The notes under the pieces were generated by a model. That model had not been told where the DNA came from. It made no database searches and saw nothing but the letters and a program-made list of their open reading frames with translations. From Panulirus ornatus (taxonomy: Eukaryota > Arthropoda > Malacostraca > Decapoda > Palinuridae), in contig NC_092279.1 of assembly GCF_036320965.1 (NCBI RefSeq), positions 17,765,241 through 17,829,240 of the forward strand: a DNA stretch of 64,000 bases. The letters are read 5' to 3'. Shown here in pieces: positions 32,262-42,264 of this stretch; positions within the stretch are counted from its first letter, which is position 1; each line of letters begins with the position of its first letter. Both the position numbers and the translations under genes were made by a program.

Positions 32262-32265
<4 letters not shown>

Positions 32266-33094
32266 TTATTTTTTTATTATACTTTGTCGCTGTCTCCCGC
32301 GTTTGCGAGGTAGCGCAAGGAAACAGACGAAAGAAATGGCCCAACCACCCCCCCCCCCCATACCCATGTATATACATACGTCCACACACGCAAATATACA
32401 TACCTACACAGCTTTCCATGGTTTACCCCAGACGCTTCACATGCCTTGATTCAATCCACTGACAGCACGTCAACCCCTGTATACCACATCGCTCCAATTC
32501 ACTCTATTCCTTGCCCTCCTTTCACCCTCCTGCATGTTCAGGCCCCGATCACACAAAATCCTTTTCACTCCATCTTTCCACCTCCAATTTGGTCTCCCTC
32601 TTCTCCTCGTTCCCTCCACCTCCGACACATATATCCTCTTGGTCAATCTTTCCTCACTCATTCTCTCCATGTGCCCAAACCATTTCAAAACACCCTCTTC
32701 TGCTCTCTCAACCACGCTCTTTTTATTTCCACACATCTCTCTTACCCTTACGTTACTTACTCGATCAAACCACCTCACACCACACATTGTCCTCAAACAT
32801 CTCATTTCCAGCACATCCATCCTCCTGCGCACAACTCTATCCATAGCCCACGCCTCGCAACCATACAACATTGTTGGAACCACTATTCCTTCAAACATAC
32901 CCATTTTTGCTTTCCGAGATAATGTTCTCGACTTCCACACATTTTTCAAGGCTCCCAAAATTTTCGCCCCCTCCCCCACCCTATGATCCACTTCCGCTTC
33001 CATGGTTCCATCCGCTGACAGATCCACTCCCAGATATCTAAAACACTTCACTTCCTCCAGTTTTTCTCCATTCAAACTCACCTCCCAATTGACC
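32262..33094 (-). mobile_element. LINE-C copy 2, longer 3' end
   Basis: Same element and orientation as copy 1, extending about 200 bp further 5'. It carries the same 3' untranslated part with GCGGGAGACAGCGACAAAG and an A-rich tail. The 5' end at 33094 is joined directly to the head of a SINE-B copy instead of ordinary DNA. Shares nearly all of copy 1. Confidence 0.88.
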
Positions 33095-33096
33095 AT
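32470..33096 (-). pseudogene. reverse transcriptase C-terminal fragment (LINE-C copy 2)
   Basis: 208 codons with no interruption. Order of blocks: CFRYLGVDLSADG (the YLG motif at the start of the thumb), GALKNVWKSRTLSRKAKMG, VVPTMLYGCEAWAMDRV, MRCLRTMCGVRW, WFGHMERMSEERLTKR, RRRGRPNWRWKDGV. The catalytic palm and the endonuclease are absent, so it is a 5'-truncated piece. The ATG at 33096-33094 straddles the join with SINE-B, so this apparent start is created by the fusion. No selection for host function is visible; a recent insertion is the simplest reading. Confidence 0.85.
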
Positions 33097-33167
33097 TCGC
33101 CATTTCCCGCGTTAGCGAGGTAGCGTTAAGAACAGAGGACTGGGCCTTTTTTGGAATATCCTCACCA
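33095..33167 (+). mobile_element. SINE-B head fused to LINE-C
   Basis: 73 bp matching the first part of SINE-B (ATTCGCCATTTCCCGCGTTA, GCGAGGTAGCGTTAAGAACA, GGCCTTTTTTGGAATATCCT), ending at CTCACC where (AT)n begins. Its 5' side abuts the LINE without spacer. Confidence 0.8.
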
Positions 33168-33175
33168 AATATATA

Positions 33176-33244
<69 letters not shown>

Positions 33245-33246
33245 AG

Positions 33247-33290
<44 letters not shown>
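33168..33290. repeat. (AT)n-(GT)n compound microsatellite
   Basis: AT tract with a TTATATAAGTATA interruption, passing into (GT)n at 33267. It begins where the SINE-B fragment is cut. Confidence 0.95.
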
Positions 33291-33399
33291 CTGTAAAGGG
33301 CGACTAGTAGTGATAAGAGGGAAGAGGCCGGTGATGGGGGGGTCTGAAATCTTGCCCTCCCCCTCTCCCCATCCCATTCCAACCCTTCTTCCTACCCTA

Positions 33400-33490
33400 C
33401 CCCTTAAAGGTCAGGTCAGAGGTCGGGCAATCATACCCAAGGGCAGCGTCGCCGACCTCAAAGATCGCATCGTCGTGCTCAACACGTGAA
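33400..33490 (+). repeat. family H module, right half
   Basis: CTTAAAGGTCAGGTCAGAGG, then TCGGGCAATCATACCCAAGG, then GCATCGTCGTGCTCAACAC. This gives the right-hand order of the family without a left arm. The frame KGQVRGRAIIPKG resembles the start of the 26.2-kb copy (KGQAVTPKGRAIV), showing common descent of the DNA. Confidence 0.75.
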
Positions 33491-34271
33491 ATGAACGCGA
33501 TTTACCACCATCAGCACAACCCTGACACCAAACCTCTTTCTGACCCCACACACACACCCCTGGTGCCCCACTCAACATACCACAACAGCCCAGAGATCAC
33601 TAGCCACAACAGGTCATAACCATAGCCCCCAAGCCTCCCAGACATGACCTCATAACATAGGAAATTACAGCTATTCTCCCCCTCACCACCTCCTCCCCCT
33701 CACCACCTCATTACATCCTCTTTATCTTTCGTATCACCCAACCTCCCTCTTAACCTCCCCACCTCCCACCACTCAGACCAGTCTTGTACCATCAGAGGTC
33801 AGAGTTAAGCACACGTGGTGTGAATTAAGGTCATGCTCGATACCGGGCGACGGTTGTCTCAGTTCAATACTGGAAGTGTATAAAATACCCCCCCCCCCAG
33901 ACACTTCGAGTGCACACGTCCACGTCGACCCAAGACGCGTCGAGTGCACACGCCCACGTCGACCCAAGACACGTCGAACACACGTCCCCACCGCTCCTGT
34001 GTCACGTAAAGGTCAGAATTAACCACACGTCAGACTTGTGTCCAACACAGGTTCAGGCCAGACAAAAACTGACAAACATGTTTAAACTGAAGCCAAATCA
34101 GAATCCAACTTGAGTCTTAAGTCGAAGATTTCTGGCCATCCTTGAGCCAGATTCACCTTACTTAGGTCATGTACCTCAGTTCAAAAGAAGAAGTAAACTG
34201 TCGCCAAAGACGAGCCAATGACAGGTCATAGCCTGAAACAGGTCAAAGTGATCCACAGTAATAAATAAATA
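33491..34271. other. no recognised gene; short CACGTCGACCCAAGAC repeat
   Basis: 33905-33980 repeats GTGCACACGYCCACGTCGAC and CCAAGACRCGTCGA about twice. The rest is C-rich ordinary DNA. Confidence 0.45.
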
Positions 34272-34273
34272 AA

Positions 34274-34360
<87 letters not shown>
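34272..34360. repeat. (AT)n microsatellite
   Basis: About 43 AT dinucleotides, preceded by AAAT tetranucleotides. No element recognised at the ends. Confidence 0.96.
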
Positions 34361-34362
<2 letters not shown>

Positions 34363-34937
34363 ATAACAACTACATACGCAAGGGGCATAACAATGAACCA
34401 ATCTCTAAAAGAAGATAAACAGCTGTGCTGGGCATCAGGCAGATTGCTGCTCGAACAGCGAACTCGAAGCGGGTCCCGCTACCTCACAGCCAGCAGCAGT
34501 GACCAGCTAATCATGGAAGTTCATTACCTGCGCGCCACATTACATCATTGTTACCCACCATCCACCGTATTTCTCATTTTCGTCGTTTTAAACGTTTAAT
34601 TCGCCTTCGTTCCGATGCTGGCGTTCTAACTGATCACATTTCCTGTGTGGATGACAATGAATGACTCCTATTCATTCCACAATTTCCATCCTTAAACACG
34701 CAAATGAATAATCAAAAAAAAAAGAAAGAAAAAATCAGTACATAGAAACTCTCATGTTTGACTGATTACAATGTTTTCCCTCAACACCACGAGCGACGAG
34801 GCTGAATCAAACTGCGAAATATCTTTTTTGGATTTCAGTCTCAAAATTGCTTCTAATGTTCACCAAAACGAAATCGGTTCGCTGCATCAAGTCATTAGTC
34901 ATTTGAGATCATGATGAGTTATGTTCCAACGTCTGCG
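34361..34937. other. no recognised feature
   Basis: Ordinary sequence; no gene or dispersed repeat recognised. Confidence 0.4.
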
Positions 34938-35008
<71 letters not shown>

Positions 35009-35146
35009 TGAGAGAGGAATGAAGAGATTACCATACAGGTGCGTCCGACGCTAAGAAACGGCTCCCAGCACCGTGCAAAAACAGGCGGACCGGACACACA
35101 ATGGGTAGCCAGAGACAATACATGACACAGAAACGATTGGCAGCGC

Positions 35147-35191
<45 letters not shown>
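34938..35191. repeat. two (GT)n microsatellites
   Basis: GT tracts at 34938-35006 and 35149-35191 with 140 bp of ordinary DNA between them. Confidence 0.97.
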
Positions 35192-35192
<1 letters not shown>

Positions 35193-35573
35193 CTACCTAC
35201 TTGTGTGCACGGGAGAAGGGGGAGAGTTTAACACTCGTGCCCCGCCCACCTCCCTTCCTCCACTCGGCGTCTCTCAACCCCTCACATCTGTCGTGCACCA
35301 GTGGCAGCAGGTATAACCTCGTCTGCACCATCTGTCTCCAACGCTGTGAGCGAAGCCACAGTCTGTCAATGTCGGCCTGACTCTTGCCTAAGAGTACTAG
35401 TCTCGTGTCCAACCGGTGGTGGCACACGGTTCCTCCTCCTCCTCCTCGTCGTAGCACAAGAGCCACAACAACATCACCACCACCACCACAGAGGAACACG
35501 AGCGCTGTGATGGTGTGTTTTCTTGTCCTCTCTTCCCACGGAGGAAGGACTGGGGGCGCTGCGGGGCTTCCGT

Positions 35574-35577
<4 letters not shown>
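35192..35577. other. no recognised feature
   Basis: CCTCCTCCTCCTCGTCG near 35433 and ACCACCACCACCAC near 35478 give triplet-rich frames on both strands. No gene supported. Confidence 0.4.

Positions 35578-35641
<64 letters not shown>
35578..35641. repeat. (CT)n microsatellite
   Basis: About 32 CT dinucleotides ending 14 bp before a family H copy. Confidence 0.97.
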
Positions 35642-35643
<2 letters not shown>

Positions 35644-35647
35644 GTTA

Positions 35648-35790
35648 ACGACCCCTGGGGGTATGATGGCCTAGCCTCTACCCTGACCAAGGGTCGTACC
35701 TCCGTGGTGAGGGATAGTAATGTCGGGCTCACCTGTCGTACCGTCGTGGTTATAAGGTCGCACGGTCGTGCTCAAAGGGGTGAAGCGTGT
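35648..35790 (+). repeat. family H module
   Basis: ACGACCCCTGGGGGTATGAT, GGCCTAGCCTCTACCCTGACC, then AAGGGTCGTACCTCCGTGGT, CTGTCGTACCGTCGTGG and GTCGCACGGTCGTGCTCAAA. Left arm, degenerate centre and about four right-hand units, so close to complete but with a weak hairpin. Confidence 0.7.
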
Positions 35791-36065
35791 TCAGGTACGA
35801 TTCAAGTCTCACTCCAGCAGATCGCTAACAAAAGACCAGCAATAACACTGGCCTCAAGACCCAGCCATGTCTGAAAAGGTACAACACCTTCATGTCATGC
35901 GTCATCTGTTCCCCCCCAACCACCCACCCATCTGGTAATCACTGAGCCATTGTGACTGTGTGTGGGTGTGTGTGTGTGTGTGTGTGTGTGTGAGTAAGAA
36001 AAGACAGGAACTTGGGTCAAGGGGGGAAACTTGAGATACTGCAATGCTGGCTTCATGAGACGCCG

Positions 36066-36235
<170 letters not shown>

Positions 36236-36689
36236 CCCCTAAAAATGAATGAATCATCAGCACCTCATAAAACAGCATCAGGGACATCGAAGCCACACAA
36301 GGGCTCAATCTTCTACCCACACCAGCGAACTTACTGCAGGTGACAGTAACACCAACCCGGCTCAAGGTCTCTGCACCAAACCACGCGCGGGCCGGACTTA
36401 CCACAACGGTTCTGGCAACACAACAACAATAGGAAAATATGTCACGCCTCTCACGCCGGCAACATCCGTAGGTGTTGCTTACGCTCGTTGCATCCTGACG
36501 CCTTTCTCGCCATTATCTCCTCATTCTCGTCATCACCATCAATTGGGAACTGAGCTCATCATCTTCCAACGTCACACTACAATTATCATAATGCTGTCAT
36601 CATCATCGCCCTCCATGCATGCACTATCAACACTTCTCACCATCACAATATTTGTGACGGACCAGGACAAGAGGCCTGGCCATCACAAC
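36236..36689. other. no recognised feature
   Basis: Ordinary sequence with scattered CATCAT runs. No gene recognised. Confidence 0.4.
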
Positions 36690-36800
36690 CCAAAGGTCGG
36701 ACCTTGTTGTGCTCAAGGATCGTACCGTCGTACTAAAGTGATTAATACAACTACAACTATCGTGCTCAAGGGTCGTACCGTCGTACTTGAGTGATTAATA
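36690..36800 (+). repeat. family H units in a 59-bp direct duplication
   Basis: GTGCTCAAGGATCGTACCGT then CGTACTAAAGTGATTAATAC and GTGCTCAAGGGTCGTACCGT then CGTACTTGAGTGATTAATAC: two copies of a longer segment that carries the family unit. The added GTGATTAATACAACTA is not seen at other copies, so duplication happened locally. Confidence 0.75.
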
Positions 36801-36879
36801 CAACCAAGAACTTACCATCCCCGCCATCACTACCACACAATACTCACAAAACTCTCACCACAGCCACCATAATACCACC

Positions 36880-37010
36880 ACTCCATTTACACATTTCTAT
36901 CACCATAACGAAAGCCTCAGCCTCCATCTCCATCACAACGACCACCACCACCACCACCACCAACAATACCACATTCAACACTTCCACCACCACAGTCACC
37001 ATCACCAACG
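36880..37010. repeat. ACC/ATC triplet-rich tract
   Basis: CACCACCACC and related triplets give a Thr-rich frame on one strand and a Val-rich frame on the other. Low complexity only. Confidence 0.8.
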
Positions 37011-37040
37011 CCAATGACGATGGCAAAACTCAATAACGAT

Positions 37041-38714
37041 GGCGCTCAAGGACATGCTGGCATTGGCAGGTAATGACAGCCGAAGCCTCGTCATTACACC
37101 AATTGCCTTAATTCATCCTCCGACCGTCCCGAAAGCATACATTAAACCAAACGTATCATTCTCCACATACGGAAGCCGTTCTCAGCCTCGATTTCTTAAA
37201 ACTAAACCCAAACATTACTTCGCACAAAGAAAAACAAATTGCTATTGCTAACTTGTTTGATATATGAAATATCTATACTTCTGAAATACAACACTGAGCC
37301 AGTTCGGTATCAAGGTCATGAGCCAACGGACATTACTGGCTGACGGCAGCATTTCAACACACTAGATTGAGCAACATCTCACGTTTTCAAGTCTAACATA
37401 CTCGAGTAATGTCAAGTTCAAGTGACTCACAACATCAAGAGTTTACAACACCAGTTACTTGGCCATAATATTGACACCAACAAAGTATGCTAGCCGGCAC
37501 AGTTTCCTTACCACCGCCAACGCACTTACCTGTCACAGATTTTCGGTTTAAGAGCCCCCATTCATGTATAACTTGCACTGAACCACAGAGACATAACTTG
37601 GCACGGTGTTATCGGACTGGGAAATGACGAACTATTTGTTGAATAATAGCATACGGAAGCTAAGTATGAATCCTGGCAAGGGTTAGGCAAGAAGACACAA
37701 ACACACACTTGAACTTCGTGGTGAAAAGGTTAAGTGGTAAACTCTGTGTAGCCTTTGAAATGTACATAATTTTCCAACCTTGCTGAAGACGTTCGAATTC
37801 ATTTCCTCCCTTCAAACAAAATATTGCCATAAGACTCCAACCTAGGACAAATCCAACGTACCTTAGTGTATCTTAAATACGTTAACAACACCAGCAAAAA
37901 TTATAGGTGCCATACAGCTACTGTAAATAAAACATTGGTGGGCATAACAGTGATGTAATCTGTATAAGAAAGGGAAATACGCCGATAATGCTCCTATTAG
38001 TAAACGTATAGACAATCATAAACTTGAGCGGTAACCTGAAGGTCAAATGACTTGGTAATCACAGTTCAAACTACTAAATGAATACGACAACGTATGACAC
38101 AAAACTTCATAAATATTTCTCATGTGCCGATTAGCATAAAACGACGAAAAACAATGTATTATAAATGTTCCGGCAATAGGAAAAACTGTACGAGCCATGA
38201 ACAAGTAAACAATATGGCGTCCCAACAACACCGACAACGCGGAGCACAAAAAAAAATGACGTTGTATCTTCTCAGGTCTTTGAAGTAAAAGCGACCCGAT
38301 CAAGGACGAGTGTGCAACTATGCGTAAGGAAGAACCGTGATGAATAAAGAAGATCCCAGCACGTGAGGCTACGGTGAAAGGGAATGAAAACCTCATGGCA
38401 CTCGGGAACCCGTTGTTGGCGCGTACGGTAAGACGAACCATGGAAGGGGAGGCTGCGGTCCTTGATTAGGATGAACCTAACTGAATACAAAGTGTGACAT
38501 GTGAATATGTGATGAAACGAGAGGGCTTCTAGTCATGTGATTAGGCCTAAGATGGGTGGGCACATGACACCTACCTACCCTTGCCAAATTAGGAGAGAGA
38601 GAAAGCGTCTATCCTGGCCAGGAGTTATGTCGAATTACAGCCATACTTTACCGTTCCTTTCAGCATCATCTATTTAGCCTTCGGCAAGCGTGCGTTAACT
38701 GAATATCGTTAAAC
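37041..38714. other. unique-looking stretch, no gene recognised
   Basis: About 1.7 kb with almost no microsatellites. Frames up to 132 codons (38043-38441, minus) have no recognised motif. AACAATATGGCGTCCC near 38210 has a reasonable start context but only a short frame. A plausible place for intronic sequence or diverged exons. Confidence 0.4.
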
Positions 38715-38835
38715 TTGAGAACGATCGTTACGCCCTACGGATATGATGACGCCCCTGATTTAATTTCCAGGTCAAAGGGCGGGCTATCACACATATACAA
38801 AGGGTTGTGCCTTCGTGCTTATAAACGGTTTATGA
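38715..38835. repeat. decayed family H module
   Basis: ACGATCGTTACGCCCTACGG, ATATGATGACGCCCCTG, AGGTCAAAGGGCGGGC (38769-38784), ATCACACATATACAAAGGG, TTGTGCCTTCGTGCTTATAA. All parts in order but each mutated. AGGTCAAAGGGCG is close to a DR1 nuclear-receptor site. Confidence 0.6.
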
Positions 38836-39638
38836 TGCGGTTTAACAATTCAGTTCCGTCTTGAGAAAGTGGGTCGAGTTGAGAGTTATTGTTTATACAC
38901 CGATCCTGCCCTTCACACGAAGCGGGTATATTACACGGAATGACACGGAAACCATTCTAAGTAATGTTGGTTTTCGTAGGAAACGATTTTGAGACATGTT
39001 GGTGATGGAAGATTAAGATTTACATACGTGTTGTTGTAAAATTCCACAAAGAAGAAAAAAAAAACACTCATTCTTGGAGACATTTATTTTGGAATAGTTA
39101 TATGTCGGCGTTTGAAATCTTCTTCTAAGGCTAGAGACGTGCTTATTATGGGGTTGGGTGGAGGAGGATAGGTTTAGTGGGCAGTAGGTCCTCCTATCCT
39201 TACGCGCACTCTCAAAAGGCATTACTGACAGTTTCTTGACAAATACGGCTGTAATTTCCAGGTCTTCCTCGGTGTTGTTAGCTGACACACACACCAAATT
39301 CCTACGGCGCCGCGAACAAATGACAGAGCAACAACGCCTTACGTCATCGCTATCTCTATCCAGTGCAACGATCTCGCAACGGAGCGGTTCCTTCCTGAGA
39401 CATGACGAGAGGCGAGCCATGCACGGCGCTGTGAACACATGAACGCATCTGCATGGTGCTGAGAGAGACCAAGAAGCACTAAGGTCTTTTTCAGCAGTAC
39501 ATGATTTAGAATTATCATTGATACAGTACTTGGGTACTAGTTGGATAACGTGTTTCCTTTCTCGCAGTCAGAGTGGGGTGGAGAGTCAGTTTTCCTTTCG
39601 ACACTTGAGGCGCCCGGCATCTACACCTGACGAAGGTC
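38836..39638. other. no gene recognised
   Basis: A 141-codon minus-strand frame (39013-39438) has balanced composition (ends FVKKLSVMPFESARKDRR... type sequence) but no family I can name. Random frames of this length are expected in 64 kb, so it is left uncalled. Confidence 0.35.
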
Positions 39639-39878
39639 GAGTAGTAATGCCTGAAACATTTCCTGTAGAACTTTGCGTGCTGGTTCGGCACACACACACA
39701 CACACACCACTGAGTTAGGCAAGGTCTTCACTTGGTAGTGCTATCGTGGATGTCTCAAGAGTAGTAATGCCTGAAACATTTCCAGTAGAACTTTGCGTGC
39801 TGGTTCGGCTCACACACACACATCACTCAGTTAGGAAAGGTCTTCACTTGGTCGTGCTGCCGTGGACGTCTCAAGAGT
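39639..39878 (+). repeat. 120-bp tandem duplication
   Basis: GAGTAGTAATGCCTGAAACA to GGACGTCTCAA is repeated at a 120-bp offset (39639 and 39759) with roughly ten differences, and includes the (CA)n and GCGTGCTGGTTCGGC segments. The second copy has a shorter (CA)n. Confidence 0.93.
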
Positions 39879-40017
39879 TGTAAAACTAACGGCTCCCCGA
39901 AATTCGGTCGGTTTAGCGGGACAAACGACTTGAAGGGATCCTCAGTGTAATAATTTAATGCTCACACAGGACAATAACTCAGTTTTGTTTACCTCTTGTA
40001 TACTTTCCAGATGATTC

Positions 40018-40115
40018 ACATTTCGGCCTTCTTACGCGCAGTTTCTCAGAGTTTGCTAACACACACATTTCGGCCTTCTTACGCACAGTTTTTCAGGGTT
40101 TGTTAACAGATCAGG
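40018..40115 (+). repeat. 47-bp tandem duplication
   Basis: CACATTTCGGCCTTCTTACG followed by C(G/A)CAGTTTYTCAG and GTTTGYTAACA occurs twice, 47 bp apart. Confidence 0.88.
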
Positions 40116-40569
40116 ACGTGTATCATTACTTGATAAAAAAAAATTCGTATTATGGCCGCATCTTCGTTTTCATCGCTCCTTGGGCAGCTTGACTGATTTT
40201 TGACGTTTGCCGCAAGAGAAGCTAATTCACTGCGCACCCACACCCACGCTTGTTTACTCGAAAAGTTGAGTAGTTTCTATATATCAGTATGAAGCTGACC
40301 CCACTATGCTTTTATTGAGCACTGGACTTAACAAAGGAGGGACATTAATCAGTGAATCCTGGAATTTCATACAAAACCCTAAAGAAAATCTTGCTTTGTA
40401 TACAAATGGAGATAAAAAATAATAACAAAAAATGTCAATAATGATAGGTGTACATCCACAAGACAATGAACCACTAAAAGTCACTTTTTACGGCCAGTAC
40501 CCGTTAGCACTAGCAATTTGCCTGAACTTAACAAACTTCAAGAGCAAGACAAGGCCTTCCACTTTTATT

Positions 40570-40884
40570 TTAAGTAGTAAGGTCGTCTGGACTCTTCAAG
40601 ACTAAAATAAGCTTCCCCAACAAGAAACAGAAATTATCACTCAGTGAAGCCATCTTCACTATTTTTTTTCGCCTCAACCACTCGTTCAGTTCCGTTGCAT
40701 CTTCGGGGCCTCGCCATTTTGCATCAGACTTTACTCCCGTCTCTCTGTAAAGTACATTTATCAATTCTTTTTCCCCCAGTCTTTTATTTAGAGGCAAGAC
40801 GTACTTAGTGGATACAAGGAAGCAAATCAAACGGATGCCCTTCGGCCTGAAGTTCAAGGCGCACTCACAGGACCCCTCTCGCAT
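40570..40884 (-). CDS. uncharacterised 104-codon open frame (weak candidate exon)
   Basis: The frame starts MREGSCECALNFRPKGIRLI and ends LILVLKSPDDLTT. Composition is normal: charged residues are spread, there is no low-complexity run, and the middle (NKRLGEKELINVLYRETG, then ATELNEWLRRKKIVKMASL) reads like a helical soluble protein. No domain or homologue is recognised. There is no conserved motif, splice signal or neighbour to support expression, and such frames occur by chance in this much DNA. Listed because it is the most protein-like non-repeat frame in the window. Confidence 0.13.
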   Translation of the reverse strand: MREGSCECALNFRPKGIRLICFLVSTKYVLPLNKRLGEKELINVLYRETGVKSDAKWRGPEDATELNEWLRRKKIVKMASLSDNFCFLLGKLILVLKSPDDLTT

Positions 40885-40895
40885 GCTCGGACTGG

Positions 40896-40898
<3 letters not shown>

Positions 40899-40940
<42 letters not shown>
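40899..40940. repeat. (GT)n microsatellite
   Basis: 21 GT dinucleotides immediately upstream of the preceding minus-strand frame. Confidence 0.97.
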
Positions 40941-40941
<1 letters not shown>

Positions 40942-41088
40942 TCGGCTGGTGGTATTTGGACACCGGACGCGCAGGCTGAAGGCTGGGAGGATGTGGCGTC
41001 AACCCACACTATATGCCATTAGGGCAGAATAACATTTTCTTTTAATGGTGTGCCTCACCTGCTTAAGCATGTACAAGCAAGTTGCACA

Positions 41089-41090
<2 letters not shown>

Positions 41091-41148
<58 letters not shown>

Positions 41149-41153
41149 GTGTG

Positions 41154-41229
<76 letters not shown>

Positions 41230-41230
41230 G
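41091..41230. repeat. (GT)n-(GTGC)n-(GT)n microsatellite
   Basis: GT tract 41091-41143, then tetranucleotide GTGC/GCGT units to about 41198, then GT again to 41229. The (GCGT)n core alternates purine and pyrimidine throughout and is a strong candidate for Z-DNA (inference). Confidence 0.97.
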
Positions 41231-41416
41231 AGAAGCCTGGTTACCTCTTATCCTACAAACAAACTTTAAGAGAACATTACCCTACATCGATACAAATTGA
41301 CCTACTTTCAAATTCTTTAATTATGCCCAGTATTAAAAACCTTAAACACTCGGACAAAGGCCATTGTTCTTTTGTTTCGGACGTTACTTCGCAAGAGCGA
41401 TAAAGAAAATTGGGTG

Positions 41417-41417
<1 letters not shown>

Positions 41418-41472
<55 letters not shown>
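41418..41472. repeat. (AT)n microsatellite with a family H unit 35 bp away
   Basis: About 27 AT dinucleotides. At 41505-41535, CCTAAGGATCGTACCGTCGT followed by GCTCATGAGG is a single family H unit. Confidence 0.93.
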
Positions 41473-41475
<3 letters not shown>

Positions 41476-42147
41476 GATACAATCATATATAAAGGCAGGA
41501 GCATCGTGCCTAAGGATCGTACCGTCGTGCTCATGAGGTTGAAAGCAGCTTAATGAAGAGACGTAACTCTTCGTGAGAGAAACGCCATCTGGTGGTTAAC
41601 CCCGTGCACGAAAACCACTTCCAGACCCACGTCTCCCTCCTCGAACCCCCTGGGATAAAACGTCGCCTTCACTGGCTATATAACTGAAGCACCTACAGGT
41701 CTACTGCAGTACACGAAGGTCCCCTCCACTCGTTATTTCGTTCGTTGACCTACGTCGTCAGTTGAAAAAGAGGAAATGAATTGACAGAAAGGGAAAATAC
41801 ACACACACACACAAGTAGTACCTTAAGCTAATCTGTGCGAAACGAGACAGAGATATATTCTCTGAAAACTACCATTTTTTTATGCTTTCTGAGAGAGCTT
41901 AGTGGCGGAGGTCGTCTTCATTATTAACGTTGCGTTGTAAAGGTGGTTGTAAAGGTGGATTACGCAGCCCTCCCTAGTCCCCACACCAAGTTATATGCAT
42001 ATAAGTAAATCCACAACTACACGGCCTTCTGAGAACTTGTGAAGTAATTCTAAGTAAACAGGTATTGATTTAAATTCAGTTATCTTTTAATTTCATCTAC
42101 AATAATCTCATAATCAAATGTTAATACCAAGTTCTGTTTAGTAAGAT
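41473..42147. other. no recognised gene
   Basis: Apart from the single family H unit near 41520, ordinary AT-leaning sequence. GTTCTGTTTAG at about 42131-42141 resembles a splice acceptor just before the next candidate. Confidence 0.4.
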
Positions 42148-42264
42148 ATGGAGAACATCAGCGACGAGGAGGTAATAATGACTCGACCGCTGGCAGAGTT
42201 GTATCGGTCGCCGGTGCCCAACGCGGCGGGCAAGGGTCCAGCCGACCGACTGCGTCAGTCATGA
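42148..42264 (+). CDS. short candidate exon in a CpG-rich patch
   Basis: 38 codons, beginning MENISDEEVIMTRPLAELYR and ending in DRLRQS. The frame starts inside a CpG-rich patch (about 42150-42420), rare in this AT-rich and SSR-rich window, and follows an acceptor-like GTTTAG by 6 bp. A GAGGAGGTAATA within the frame would serve as a splice donor after eight codons. The composition is protein-like and not repeat-derived. No family is recognised and the frame is short, so it may be a first exon, a 5' leader or chance. Confidence 0.22.
   Translation: MENISDEEVIMTRPLAELYRSPVPNAAGKGPADRLRQS

Noticed and set aside
30710..33096. Active LINE
   Set aside because: Both copies lack the endonuclease and catalytic palm of the reverse transcriptase, so they cannot act by themselves.
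38043..38441. 132-codon minus-strand frame
   Set aside because: No motif, composition follows AT-rich DNA; chance length.
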